Shown here piece after piece: positions 16,953 to 27,898 of a DNA stretch of 64,000 bases. The stretch comes from Caballeronia sp. NK8. Its GTDB lineage: Bacteria > Pseudomonadota > Gammaproteobacteria > Burkholderiales > Burkholderiaceae. The notes under the pieces were generated by a model, which saw only the letters and a list, made by a program, of their open reading frames with translations, did no database searches and was not told where the DNA came from. The stretch lies in the NCBI RefSeq assembly GCF_018408855.1, contig NZ_AP024322.1, positions 1,984,001 through 2,048,000 of the forward strand, in the 5' to 3' direction. Numbering within the stretch: the stretch's first letter is position 1; every line of letters starts with the position of its first letter. A program made the position numbers and the translations under genes.

Positions 16953-17886
16953 CGCGCGTGCGCTCGCCGAAAAGCCCGCGTGGACGCGCGGCCAGCATCG
17001 CGACGAGCACGAGATAGGGCAGCACGGGCGCGAGTTGCGCAACCGTCAGCGCGCTCCACGCGAGCGGCAGCGTCACGCCGAACGCTGCGGCGATGCTGCC
17101 CGCCGACGCGCTCGCTCCCACCGCGAAGGTCTGCACGCAACCGATCAGAAGCGACGCGACGAGCGCACCGCCCAGCGACCCGAGCCCGCCGATCACGACG
17201 ACGACGAACACGATCGGGCCCATCGCATCGGCCATCGCGGGTTCGATGACGGCGAGCGGCGCGCCGATCACGCCACCGAGCGCGGCGAGCGCGGTTCCGA
17301 CGCCGAAGACGGTCGTGAATACGCACGGCACGTCATGGCCGAGCGTTTCGACGGTAGCGGGATGCGTAAGCGCCGCGCGCACGACGAGGCCCGTTTTCGA
17401 TGTGCGCAAGACGAGCCAGAGCGCGCCGAGCATAAGGATGGCGATCGACATCATGAACACGCGATAGCGCGCGAACGACGCGCCGTACAGCGTGAAGAGC
17501 GGACCGTCGAGCACGCGTGGAATCGTCGCGGGCAACGGCCCGAGTCCCCAAAAGAGTTTCACGCCCTCGCCGATCACGATGGCCGCGCCGAACGTGAGCA
17601 GCATCTCCGCGAGCGCGCCGCGCGCATGCACGCGTCTCAGCAAGTATCGCTCGAACAACGCGCCCACGATGCCGACGACCACCGGCGCGACGATCAACGC
17701 AAACCAGAAACCGCCACGCGCGGCGAGCGCCTGCCCGACGTACGCGCCAAGCATATAGAAACTCGCGTGCGCGAAGTTGAGCACGCCGAGCATCGAGAAA
17801 ATCAGCGTCAGGCCCGCCGACAACATGAAGAGCAGCAATCCCACGCTCACGCCGTTGAGCAGACTCACGCAGAACCACTGGAGCAA
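16945..17886 (-). CDS. Branched-chain amino-acid-type ABC transporter permease (LivH family)
   Basis: The protein of 313 residues is very hydrophobic, with about eight membrane segments. SAGLTLIFSMLGVLNFAHASFYMLGAY is split by the usual LivH signature (GVLNFAH), and VIGGLGSLGGALVASLLIG is the conserved C-terminal block. It starts 10 bp after the thioesterase stop, so the thioesterase and the transporter are probably one transcript. No periplasmic binding protein of this class is encoded beside it. Confidence 0.87.
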   Translation of the reverse strand: MLQWFCVSLLNGVSVGLLLFMLSAGLTLIFSMLGVLNFAHASFYMLGAYVGQALAARGGFWFALIVAPVVVGIVGALFERYLLRRVHARGALAEMLLTFGAAIVIGEGVKLFWGLGPLPATIPRVLDGPLFTLYGASFARYRVFMMSIAILMLGALWLVLRTSKTGLVVRAALTHPATVETLGHDVPCVFTTVFGVGTALAALGGVIGAPLAVIEPAMADAMGPIVFVVVVIGGLGSLGGALVASLLIGCVQTFAVGASASAGSIAAAFGVTLPLAWSALTVAQLAPVLPYLVLVAMLAARPRGLFGERTRDA

Positions 17887-17896
17887 GACGCGACCC

Positions 17897-18334
17897 TCAG
17901 CCGGTGATGAGCGGCTTCAGCGCATCGACGAGCGGCGCGGGCAGCGGCACTGGCCTGCGCGTCACGCGATCCACGTAGACATGCACGAAATGCCCTTGCG
18001 CGGCGGCGACGTCCGAGCCTTGCGTGAAGATCGCCACTTCATAGCGCACGCTCGTGTTACCGAGCTTCTCGACGCGCAAACCCGCCTCGATCGGTTCGGG
18101 AAACACGACCGGCGCAAAGAAATTGCAGCGCGTCTCGACGACCAGGCCGATGGTTTCACCCTCATTGAAATCGAGCACGCCCGCGCGCAGCAGATACTCG
18201 TTCACGACCGTGTCGAAATAGCTGTAATAGACGACGTTGTTGATGTGCCCATAGACATCGTTGTCCGACCAGCGCGTGCTGATCGCGAGAAAGTGCGCGT
18301 AGTCCGCGCGCCGCGTGGGTACGGGTTTGGTCAT
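17897..18334 (-). CDS. Hot-dog fold acyl-CoA thioesterase (4HBT/YbgC-like)
   Basis: The protein has 145 residues. RWSDNDVYGHINNVVYYSYFD near residue 21 is the 4-hydroxybenzoyl-CoA thioesterase signature, with the catalytic aspartate in the D.D.YGH.NN motif. Length fits a single hot-dog domain. Its ATG follows immediately after the stop of the alcohol-dehydrogenase remnant and the liv-type genes follow 10 bp behind. The physiological acyl-CoA is unknown; clustering with a Liv-type importer hints at an aromatic or fatty acid substrate. Confidence 0.85.
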   Translation of the reverse strand: MTKPVPTRRADYAHFLAISTRWSDNDVYGHINNVVYYSYFDTVVNEYLLRAGVLDFNEGETIGLVVETRCNFFAPVVFPEPIEAGLRVEKLGNTSVRYEVAIFTQGSDVAAAQGHFVHVYVDRVTRRPVPLPAPLVDALKPLITG

Positions 18335-18475
18335 TCAGAGCGACTCCGTCAGCATGCGCCGATAATCCTCCGCGCTCGCCTCGCGCGGATTCGTCTTGTG
18401 GCAATGATCCGCGAGCGCGCCTTGGAAGGTGTGCGGGCATGTTAGGAGCGGCGCGGCGAGCGTGTCAATCGGGGT
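18335..18475 (-). pseudogene. 3' stub of an iron-containing alcohol dehydrogenase
   Basis: Directly after the ltaE stop, in the same frame, 46 codons read through to a stop at 18335. The peptide includes ALADHCHKTNPREASAEDY and ends RRMLTESL, the typical C-terminus of iron-type alcohol dehydrogenases (D.CH.TNPR..T.EDY). There is no start codon and the other ~340 codons are missing. The stop abuts the thioesterase ATG, so the original gene probably headed the thioesterase-liv operon before a deletion fused the region to ltaE. Confidence 0.7.
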
Positions 18476-19531
18476 TCAGCGCGGTTCGCAAAGCGCGCGC
18501 ACCTCGTCGGTGAAGCGCTCGACGGTTTCCTGCTTCGTGTCCCACGCGCACATCAGACGGCAGCCGCCCGAGCCGATGAACTGGTAGAAGCGCCAGCCCT
18601 TCGCGCGCAGCGCCGCCGCGACGTGCGCCGGCAGCTCGGCGAATACCGCGTTCGATTCGGGCTTGAAAAGCAGACTCACGCCGGGAATCCCGACGAGGCG
18701 TTCGGCCATCAGCCGCGCCATCGCGTTGGCGTGGCGCGCGTTGCGCAGCCACACGTCGTTGTCGAGCAGGCCGAGCCACGGCGCGGAGATGAAGCGCATC
18801 TTCGATGCGAGCTGCCCCGCCTGCTTCAGGCGATACGCGAAATCGGCGGCGAGCGCCTTGTCGAAAAACACGACCGCTTCACCCACCGGCAAGCCGTTTT
18901 TCGTGCCGCCGAAGCACAGCACGTCGACGCCCGCGCGCCATGTGATCTCCGACGGATGCACGTTCAGTGTCGCGACCGCGTTGGCGAAACGCGCGCCATC
19001 CATGTGCACTTTCAGATGCCGGCGTTTGGCGATCGCCGCGATCGCGCGAATTTCCTCGACGGTGTACACGGTGCCGACTTCCGTCGCCTGTGTGAGCGCG
19101 ACGACCTTCGGCTTCGGATAGTGGATGTCCGCGCGCTTCGTGACGAGTTCCTCGATGGCGTCGGGCGTGAGCTTGCCGTTCTCGCCCTTCGCAGTGAGCA
19201 GTTTCGAGCCGCCGGAGAAGAACTCGGGGCCGCCGCATTCATCGGTTTCGATATGCGCGAGTTCGTGGCAGATCACCGAGTGATAGGACTGGCAAAGCGA
19301 GGCGAGCGCGAGCGAATTCGCGGCCGTGCCGTTGAAGACGAAGAAGACTTCGCAATCGGTCTGGAAGAGATCGCGGATGCGGTCGCAGACTTGCGCGGTC
19401 CACGAGTCGTCGCCGTAAGCGGGTTCGTGGCCGCTCGTGTTGGAGTTGATGAGCGCTTGCAGCGCTTCAGGGCAGATGCCTGCGTAGTTGTCGGAGGCGA
19501 AGTGCTGGATCGGGTCCGTGGGCGCTGTCAT
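18476..19531 (-). CDS. ltaE: Low-specificity L-threonine aldolase
   Basis: A fold-type I PLP enzyme of 351 residues that cleaves L-threonine or allo-threonine to glycine and acetaldehyde. HMDGARFANA and the PLP-lysine motif FGGTKNG are clear, and HIETDECGGPEFF near residue 85 is a family block. ATG at 19531 is followed by the family start FASDNYAGICPEAL; upstream in-frame codons are arginine-rich and non-coding. The gene stands alone, but its stop joins directly to an alcohol-dehydrogenase stub. Confidence 0.9.
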   Translation of the reverse strand: MTAPTDPIQHFASDNYAGICPEALQALINSNTSGHEPAYGDDSWTAQVCDRIRDLFQTDCEVFFVFNGTAANSLALASLCQSYHSVICHELAHIETDECGGPEFFSGGSKLLTAKGENGKLTPDAIEELVTKRADIHYPKPKVVALTQATEVGTVYTVEEIRAIAAIAKRRHLKVHMDGARFANAVATLNVHPSEITWRAGVDVLCFGGTKNGLPVGEAVVFFDKALAADFAYRLKQAGQLASKMRFISAPWLGLLDNDVWLRNARHANAMARLMAERLVGIPGVSLLFKPESNAVFAELPAHVAAALRAKGWRFYQFIGSGGCRLMCAWDTKQETVERFTDEVRALCEPR

Positions 19532-19658
19532 GGGATCGCTGTGATGGCCTGTCGTGAACGAGGCGCGCGCGACGGTGTAGCGCCGCGCGGCCGGCAATCC
19601 GGCCATTCTAGCGGCTCGGACCGGCGCGCGTGGTGGCGTCGCCGGCCCGCCCGAACGG

Positions 19659-19895
19659 CTACTTGCTGTCAGGCGCGCTCGCCGCGTTGGCCTGTTGCGC
19701 CTTCTTGTCCTTCTTGCTGGCTTCGTGATGGCCGATCGCGCAGCCGCCCACCGCGCCCGCCGTGCCGTGCTTGCCCGCAACGTGCCCCGCCACGCCGCCG
19801 ACCGCCGCGCCCTCGATGCAGCCCTTCGCCTGCGCGACGCCGGTCGCGGCGAGCATCGCCGAAGTCAGTACGATCATTGCGATTTTGCGATTCAT
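19659..19895 (-). CDS. Small secreted glycine-zipper protein
   Basis: The protein has 78 residues, with a signal peptide (about 1-23, cut after AQA), then AAVGGVAGHVAGKHGTAGAVGG, a glycine-zipper stretch of G..xG spacing (two blocks split by KHG), then a lysine- and alanine-rich polar tail. GGGGAG sits 7 bases before the ATG. Such proteins occur in or under the outer membrane; the function of this one is unknown. Confidence 0.75.
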   Translation of the reverse strand: MNRKIAMIVLTSAMLAATGVAQAKGCIEGAAVGGVAGHVAGKHGTAGAVGGCAIGHHEASKKDKKAQQANAASAPDSK

Positions 19896-19960
19896 GATGC
19901 ATCTCCCCTTTCTGGTTGAAATGCTGGGAGCGTTGCACGCGGTGTGCCTGACAGGCTGTA

Positions 19961-19997
19961 AAGAAAAACGGCCCGATCCGAAGAGATCGAGCCGTTT
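19961..19997 (-). terminator. Terminator of alaS
   Basis: On the minus strand, AACGGCTCGATC and GATCGGGCCGTT form a stem around a 6-base loop, followed by TTTCTTT. It begins about 20 bases beyond the alaS stop. Confidence 0.75.
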
Positions 19998-20018
19998 CCT
20001 CGAAGGACGAACGAACGA

Positions 20019-22643
20019 TTAAAGCTGCTGCTGAACCCAGCCCGTCACGCCCGCGAGCGCAGCCGGCAGATTGGCCGGCTCGGTGCCGCCCGCCTGCGCC
20101 ATGTCCGGACGACCGCCGCCCTTGCCGCCGACCTGCTGCGCGACGAAGTTGACGAGCTCGCCCGCCTTCACCTTCTTCGACGCATCCGCCGTCACGCCGG
20201 CGATCAGGCTGACCTTGCCGCCATCCACCGATGCGAGCACGATCGCCGCGCTCTTGAGCTTGTCCTTCAGCTTGTCGACGGTTTCGCGCAGCGTCTTCAC
20301 GTCCGCGCCTTCCAGTTGCGCGGCGAGCACGTGCACGCCGGAGACATCGACGGCTTGCGACACGAGTTCATCGCCCTGGCTCGCTGCGAGCTTCGACTTC
20401 AACGCGCCGAGTTCCTTCTCCAGCGACTTCACATGCTCCTGAACCTGCGCGATACGCTGCGTGAGTTCCGCAGGCTGCGCCTTCAGCACGCCCGCCGCCG
20501 CGTTGATGCGTTGATCCAGCTCCTGCACGTAACGCACGGCGTTGTCGCCGGTGATCGCTTCGACGCGGCGAATGCCCGCCGCGACGCCGCCTTCCATCAC
20601 GATCTTGAAGAAGCCGATATCGCCGGTGCGCTGTACGTGCGTGCCGCCGCACAGCTCGCGCGAAAAGCCCAGATCGAGCACGCGCACGGTGTCGCCGTAC
20701 TTCTCGCCGAACAGCGCCATCGCGCCGCCCTTCACCGCATCGTCGTAAGACATCACGCGCACCACGCCCGGCGCATTCGCGATGATCTCGTTGTTCACGA
20801 TCTGCTCGACGCGGCGGATGTCGTCATCCGTCATCGGTGCGTTGTGGGCGAAGTCGAAGCGCGTCTTGTCGGCATCGACGAGCGAGCCTTTCTGCTGCAC
20901 GTGGCCGCCGAGCACTTCGCGCAGCGCCTTGTGCATCAAATGCGTGGCCGAGTGATTGCGCGCGGTGCGGGCGCGGCGAATGCCATCGATTTCCGCCTTC
21001 ACGACATCGCCGACCTTGAGCGTGCCCTGCTCGACCGTGCCGTGATGACCGACGACATCGGCCTGCACCTTCAAGGTATCCGCGACGGCGAAGCGCACGT
21101 TCGCGTTCGCGAGCACGCCCTGATCGCCGACCTGACCACCCGATTCCGCATAGAACGGCGTGTGATCGAGCACGACGACCGCCTGCTGGCCGTCCTTCGC
21201 TTCCTTCACCGATGCGCCTTCGACATACAGCGCGAGGATTTTCGCGTCGTCGAAGATTTCCTTCTCGTAGCCGTGGAAAGTCGACTTCGCGCCCGAGTAT
21301 TCGAGGCCCGCCGCGATCTTGAACTTGCCCGCCGCGCGCGCCTGATCGCGCTGACGCGCCATCGCGTCGTCGAAGGCGGGTTCGTCGACGGTCACGCCGC
21401 GCTCGCGGCACACGTCCGCCGTGAGATCGAGCGGGAAGCCGTAGGTGTCGTGCAGCTTGAACGCGAGTTCGCCGTCCAGTTGCTTGACGTTCTTCTTTTC
21501 CAGATCCGCGAGTTCGCCTTCGAGAATCGACATGCCGTGTTCGATGGTCTCGAAGAAGCGCTCTTCTTCCTGACGCAGCACGTCAGTCACGCGTTGCTGG
21601 GCATCCGTGAGTTCCGGATACGCCGCGCCCATTTCCGCGACGAGATCCGCCACCAGCTTGTGGAAGAACGCGCCCTTCTTGCCGAGCTTGTAGCCGTGAC
21701 GGATCGCGCGGCGCACGATGCGGCGCAGCACGTAGCCGCGGCCTTCGTTGCCGGGGATCACGCCATCGACGATCAGGAACGAGCACGCGCGGATGTGATC
21801 GGCGATCACCTTCAGCGAGTTGTTTTCCAGATCGGCGGTATTCGTTTCGCGGCCCGCAGCCTTGATGAGCGTCTGGAACAGATCGATCTCGTAGTTGCTG
21901 TGGACGTGCTGCAGCACGGCGGCGAGACGTTCGAGGCCCATGCCGGTATCGACGCACTGCTTGGGCAGCGGCGTCATGTTGCCTTGGGCGTCGCGGTTGA
22001 ACTGCATGAACACGAGATTCCAGATCTCGATGAAGCGGTCGCCGTCTTCCTCAGGAGACCCCGGCGGGCCGCCCCAGATTTCCGGGCCGTGATCGTAGAA
22101 CACTTCCGAGCACGGGCCGCACGGGCCGGTGTCGGCCATCTGCCAGAAATTGTCCGACGCGTAACGCGCGCCCTTGTTGTCGCCGATGCGGATGATGCGC
22201 TCGACCGGCACGCCGATTTCCTTTGCCCAGATGTCGAAGGCTTCGTCGTCTTCCTTGTAGACGGTGACCGTGAGCTTTTCTGCCGGCAGGTTGTACACCT
22301 TGGTCAGCAGTTCCCAGCAATAGTGGATCGCGTCGCGCTTGAAGTAATCGCCGAACGAGAAGTTGCCGAGCATCTCGAAGAACGTGTGATGGCGCGCGGT
22401 GTAGCCGACGTTCTCCAGATCGTTGTGCTTGCCGCCCGCGCGCACGCTGCGCTGTGCGGTGGTCGCGCGCGAGTACGGACGCGATTCGCTGCCCAGGAAC
22501 ACGTCCTTGAACTGGACCATGCCCGAGTTGGTGAAGAGCAGCGTCGGATCGTTGCCGGGCACGAGGCTCGACGAACGGACGATCGTATGGCCCTTCGATT
22601 CGAAAAACTTCAGGAATTTCTCGCGTATTTCGGCGGCTTTCAT
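20019..22643 (-). CDS. alaS: Alanyl-tRNA synthetase
   Basis: The protein has 874 residues, the usual length. The class II catalytic domain has the start [19 protein letters not shown] and [13 protein letters not shown]; the editing domain has [16 protein letters not shown] and [15 protein letters not shown], which provide zinc-binding histidines and cysteine; the C-terminal C-Ala domain ends [20 protein letters not shown] at 22643 matches the family start; a longer reading to 22718 lacks homology. It is transcribed leftward, divergent from the CoA-transferase gene 202 bp away. Confidence 0.97.
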   Translation of the reverse strand: MKAAEIREKFLKFFESKGHTIVRSSSLVPGNDPTLLFTNSGMVQFKDVFLGSESRPYSRATTAQRSVRAGGKHNDLENVGYTARHHTFFEMLGNFSFGDYFKRDAIHYCWELLTKVYNLPAEKLTVTVYKEDDEAFDIWAKEIGVPVERIIRIGDNKGARYASDNFWQMADTGPCGPCSEVFYDHGPEIWGGPPGSPEEDGDRFIEIWNLVFMQFNRDAQGNMTPLPKQCVDTGMGLERLAAVLQHVHSNYEIDLFQTLIKAAGRETNTADLENNSLKVIADHIRACSFLIVDGVIPGNEGRGYVLRRIVRRAIRHGYKLGKKGAFFHKLVADLVAEMGAAYPELTDAQQRVTDVLRQEEERFFETIEHGMSILEGELADLEKKNVKQLDGELAFKLHDTYGFPLDLTADVCRERGVTVDEPAFDDAMARQRDQARAAGKFKIAAGLEYSGAKSTFHGYEKEIFDDAKILALYVEGASVKEAKDGQQAVVVLDHTPFYAESGGQVGDQGVLANANVRFAVADTLKVQADVVGHHGTVEQGTLKVGDVVKAEIDGIRRARTARNHSATHLMHKALREVLGGHVQQKGSLVDADKTRFDFAHNAPMTDDDIRRVEQIVNNEIIANAPGVVRVMSYDDAVKGGAMALFGEKYGDTVRVLDLGFSRELCGGTHVQRTGDIGFFKIVMEGGVAAGIRRVEAITGDNAVRYVQELDQRINAAAGVLKAQPAELTQRIAQVQEHVKSLEKELGALKSKLAASQGDELVSQAVDVSGVHVLAAQLEGADVKTLRETVDKLKDKLKSAAIVLASVDGGKVSLIAGVTADASKKVKAGELVNFVAQQVGGKGGGRPDMAQAGGTEPANLPAALAGVTGWVQQQL

Positions 22644-22845
22644 GGCGTACGGGGCGTGTCTTCGGTTCTTTGATGGTGCCCGCGGGCGGCTCGCGACGAG
22701 TCTGGGCCGGCGTGGCAAGGGTGATTGTCGATTATACGGGATTCGCCGCGTGCGGCCGGGCGCGCGGGCGGCTCAGGTATCGCGCGAGCGGCGGTTCTGT
22801 GCGACATTCGCAGTCCGGAGACAATTTGAGCGAGCGAACCGACGA

Positions 22846-24066
22846 ATGGGAGCCTTGAGCCATATCCGCGTGCTGGACCTGACCCGCGTGCTGGCGGGAC
22901 CGTGGTGCGCGCAGACCCTCGCCGATTTCGGCGCGGACGTCATCAAGATCGAGCGGCCCGAAACCGGCGACGACACGCGCCACTGGGGCCCGCCCTACCT
23001 GAAAACGCCCGGCGGCGAGGACACGCACGAGGCCGCATACTATCTCGCGGCGAACCGCAACAAGCGTTCCGTGACGGTGGACATCGCCACGCCGGAAGGC
23101 CAGCAGATCGTGCGCGAGCTGGCCGCGCAAAGCGATGTCGTGCTGGAGAACTACAAGGCCGGGCAACTGAAGAAGTACGGGCTGGACTACGAATCGCTGA
23201 AAGCGGTGAAGCCGGACCTCGTCTATTGCTCGGTCACCGGTTTCGGGCAGACGGGGCCGTACGCGCAGCGCGCGGGCTACGATTTCATCGTGCAGGGCAT
23301 CGGCGGCTTCATGAGCATCACCGGCGAGCGCGACGGCCAGCCCGGCGGCGGCCCGCAGAAAGCGGGCGTGGCGATCGCGGACCTGATGACCGGCATGTAC
23401 GCGACCATCGGCGTGCTCACGGCGCTCGCGCACCGTGACCGCACGGGCGAAGGGCAGTACATCGACATGGCGCTGCTGGATGTGCAGGTCGCGATGCTCG
23501 CCAACATGAACACCAATTTCCTCGCGAGCGGCAAGCCGCCGGTGCGCTGGGGCAATGCGCATCCGAACATCGTGCCATATCAGACCTTCCAGACGAGCGA
23601 TGGCTGGATTATCGTCGCGGTGGGCAACGACGGGCAGTTCCGCAAGTTCGTCGAAGTGGGCGGACGCGCGGAACTCGCGGACGACGCGCGCTTTGCGGCG
23701 AACCCGTCGCGCGTGCGCAACCGCGACATTCTCGTGCCGATTCTCGCGGACATGGTCCGGCTGAAGGGCAAGCACGAATGGATCGCTGAACTCGAAGCCG
23801 CGGGCGTGCCGTGCGGCCCGATCAACGATCTCGGCGAAGTCTTCGAGGATCCGCAGGTGCTCGCGCGCAAAATGCAGATCGAGTTGCCGCACCCGACGGC
23901 GGGCGCCGTGAAGCTCGTCGCGAGCCCGATCAAGATGAGCGCGACGCCGCCCGAAGCGCGCACGCATCCGCCGCTATTGGGCGAGCACACGACGAGCGTG
24001 CTCGCCGACGTGCTCGGCTACGACGACGCGAAAATCGCGCGTTTGCGGGCGTCGAAGGCCATCTGA
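22846..24066 (+). CDS. CaiB/BaiF family (class III) CoA-transferase
   Basis: The protein has 406 residues. LDLTRVLAGPWCAQTLADFG at the start is the family III hallmark. VAIADLMTGMYATIGVLTAL carries the aspartate that forms the acyl-anhydride intermediate. It moves CoA between carboxylic acids; the specific acids cannot be read from sequence. ATG at 22846 sits on the family N-terminus; GGAG is about 28 bases upstream, so the ribosome-binding site is weak. It is monocistronic, divergent from alaS. Confidence 0.9.
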   Translation: MGALSHIRVLDLTRVLAGPWCAQTLADFGADVIKIERPETGDDTRHWGPPYLKTPGGEDTHEAAYYLAANRNKRSVTVDIATPEGQQIVRELAAQSDVVLENYKAGQLKKYGLDYESLKAVKPDLVYCSVTGFGQTGPYAQRAGYDFIVQGIGGFMSITGERDGQPGGGPQKAGVAIADLMTGMYATIGVLTALAHRDRTGEGQYIDMALLDVQVAMLANMNTNFLASGKPPVRWGNAHPNIVPYQTFQTSDGWIIVAVGNDGQFRKFVEVGGRAELADDARFAANPSRVRNRDILVPILADMVRLKGKHEWIAELEAAGVPCGPINDLGEVFEDPQVLARKMQIELPHPTAGAVKLVASPIKMSATPPEARTHPPLLGEHTTSVLADVLGYDDAKIARLRASKAI

Positions 24067-24082
24067 GCGGGTCCGCGCGGGA

Positions 24083-24295
24083 TCAACGCACGCCAGCGCC
24101 GATCAGCCCGCCCGCCGCCGCGCCCGCGACGGTGCCGATCGGCCCGCCTGTCACCAGATAGCCGAGCGCGCCGCCCGCGGCCGCGCCGACTCCGGCGTGC
24201 GCCTGCTGGCGCGAGACGTTCGCGCAGGCTGCGAGGCTCGACACGAGCGCGGCTGCGGCGGCGAACTTGAGCGTCGTGATGGCGATCTTCTTCAT
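24083..24295 (-). CDS. Small glycine-zipper lipoprotein
   Basis: The protein has 70 residues, with a signal peptide ending in the lipobox LAAC (Cys at residue 24), then AGVGAAAGGALGYLVTGGPIGT and a further GAAAGGLIGAG, a glycine zipper. It is an outer-membrane lipoprotein of the Osm/Rick-17kDa surface-antigen-like type, role unknown. The stop lies 17 bp from the stop of the CoA-transferase gene (convergent). AAGGAAG precedes the ATG. Confidence 0.75.
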   Translation of the reverse strand: MKKIAITTLKFAAAAALVSSLAACANVSRQQAHAGVGAAAGGALGYLVTGGPIGTVAGAAAGGLIGAGVR

Positions 24296-24621
24296 GATGG
24301 GCTTCCTTGTATTGTTGTGATGTCGATGCAGGCGAGCCGATCTTAAAATCGCGGCGGTGCGGCTTTCAACGCGATTTACGTCCCGTTACGGCGGTTACGA
24401 AGCGCGTTGCCGCGCGTAATCCGTGTAATGGAACTCGCGAAACGAGGCGACTGTGCGAATCGCGCGACGAACGCCGCCGCGGTCTGCCTCCGATGGTTGC
24501 GTAAGGTAGAATCGACCCAATATTCAAGTCATTCGCACGCGTTCCGAGCCGATCCGGTCTCGAGGGACGCTTCCCGAACCGTTTCACGCGCGCGAGCGCA
24601 TCCGCTGGCACTCTCTTTCGC
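24296..24621. other. Intergenic region upstream of glnS, no gene seen
   Basis: No supportable coding region. The only promoter-like feature toward glnS is TAGAAT at 24507-24512 with a poor -35 match (CTGCCT, 17 bases upstream). A 5' leader of about 100 bases would result. Confidence 0.4.
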
Positions 24622-26331
<1,710 letters not shown>

Positions 26332-26384
26332 CATCGTATCGGGTACGCGGCGCGGCAGTAGATCGCGCTTCCAACGAGGACATC

Positions 26385-27356
26385 ATGAAGCCGCCGCATT
26401 CCATCGCGCACCGCTCACGGATGCAACGAAGCGCCGCCCTCGCCGCCTGCCTCGCGCTCGCGTCCGCCGGCGCGCATGCGGCCAACGCCGCCGAGCTCGC
26501 CACGGCGCAGGCCGCCGTCGATCAGATGCCGCCTTCCGCGACGCTGCGCAAGATCGCCGAGAACGGCGCGATCGTGCTGGGCACGCGCGAATCGTCGGTG
26601 CCGTTCTCGTACACCGTGAAGCAGCAGCCGGTCGGCTACTCGTACGACATCGCGCTGAAAGTCGTCGACGAAGTCAAGAAGCGCCTCAACATGCCGAATC
26701 TCGCGGTGAAGAACGTGCAGGTCACGTCGGCGAACCGCATCTCGTATGTCGTGAACAATCAGGTCGATCTGGAATGCGGCTCGACCGCGCATGTGGCGGA
26801 GCGCGATCCGCTCGTCGCGTTCTCGAACAGCTTCTTTCAGTACGGCATCCGCATGGCCGTGAAGAAGAAGTCCGGCATCCGCGATTACGCCGACCTCGCG
26901 AACAAGACCGTCGCGACGACGGCGGGCACGTCGGACGAGCGCATGTTGCGGCAGATGAGCATCGACAAGAACCTGAACCTGCGCATCATCAGCGCGCGCG
27001 ATCACGCGGAAGCGTTCGCCGCGCTGAAGTCGGATCGCGCGGTGGCCTTCGTGATGGACGACCCGCTTCTCTACGGCAAGATCGCGCAGGAAGGCGCCGC
27101 GCGCAGCGAATACGTGGTGACGGGCGCTTCGCTTGCGAACGAAGCGTACGGCTGCATGATGAGAAAGGGCGACCCGGTGTTCAAGCGCATCGTCGACGAT
27201 GTGATCGCCAATATGCAGCGCTCGGGCGAGGCCAAGAAGCTCTACGACACCTGGTTCATGCGGCCGATTCCCCCTGATGGCATGAACCTGCAGTTCCCGA
27301 TGTCAGCGGAAATGAAGGCGCTTTTCGCCAATCCCAACGATCGGACGGTTGACTGA
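26385..27356 (+). CDS. Amino-acid ABC transporter substrate-binding protein (SBP family 3)
   Basis: The protein has 323 residues with a signal peptide (about 1-34, ending AHAANA). The mature part is a GltI/DEBP-like type II binding domain: GAIVLGTRESSVPFSYTV, NNQVDLECGSTAHVAERD, and AFVMDDPLLYGKIAQ near the hinge. Glutamate/aspartate is the likely ligand. Its permease and ATPase genes are not next to it: repeat copy B with an IS element follows 11 bp beyond the stop, so the rest of a gltIJKL cluster may have been lost, moved or lie elsewhere. ATG at 26385 follows GAGGA. Confidence 0.85.
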   Translation: MKPPHSIAHRSRMQRSAALAACLALASAGAHAANAAELATAQAAVDQMPPSATLRKIAENGAIVLGTRESSVPFSYTVKQQPVGYSYDIALKVVDEVKKRLNMPNLAVKNVQVTSANRISYVVNNQVDLECGSTAHVAERDPLVAFSNSFFQYGIRMAVKKKSGIRDYADLANKTVATTAGTSDERMLRQMSIDKNLNLRIISARDHAEAFAALKSDRAVAFVMDDPLLYGKIAQEGAARSEYVVTGASLANEAYGCMMRKGDPVFKRIVDDVIANMQRSGEAKKLYDTWFMRPIPPDGMNLQFPMSAEMKALFANPNDRTVD

Positions 27357-27898
27357 TTTTGGGGGTTTCGCCGGATCCCGTTAGCGTGGTGGTTGGTTAG
27401 CGTTGCCCCTGTGCGGGGCGGCAGTCACTTTCTTTGCTGCTGCAAAGAAAGTAACCAAAGAAAGCAGCCTGATCCGCCCGCGGTCATACGCAATTTGACC
27501 ACTACTCTCGTTGTTCGTGGGCTCAGTCGCAAGTGCCCTGATAGGCCTAACCGGGCTTAAACCGCGCACGGTCTGACAAGCCATAACTTTTAGGGCGCTG
27601 GTTCAGCACGAAAGAGCTTCGGCACAGCGCTACGCGCTGCCGTGGGGGTTGCAAGGGAAACCATCGGGACGCACGCGCATCCCCGATTGACCGGTCGGCC
27701 GCGAAGCAGGCCGGAGCCGTTTTGTGCTGAACCAGTCCGTTGCGCGGCGCGATGAGTCAGACCGTGCGCGGGCCACGCCGGGTATGGCCTACGAGAGCAC
27801 TCGCTACTGCTGTGCCCTATGTGTTCGCCCGTGCCGCGGCCGGTGTGAGGCGTTCCGGATGGGACAAGCTGTTTCTTTGGTTACTTTCTTTGCAGCAG

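Noticed and set aside
20316..22673. 785-codon plus-strand frame opposite alaS
   Set aside because: Pure shadow of alaS; composition is biased and no homology is evident.
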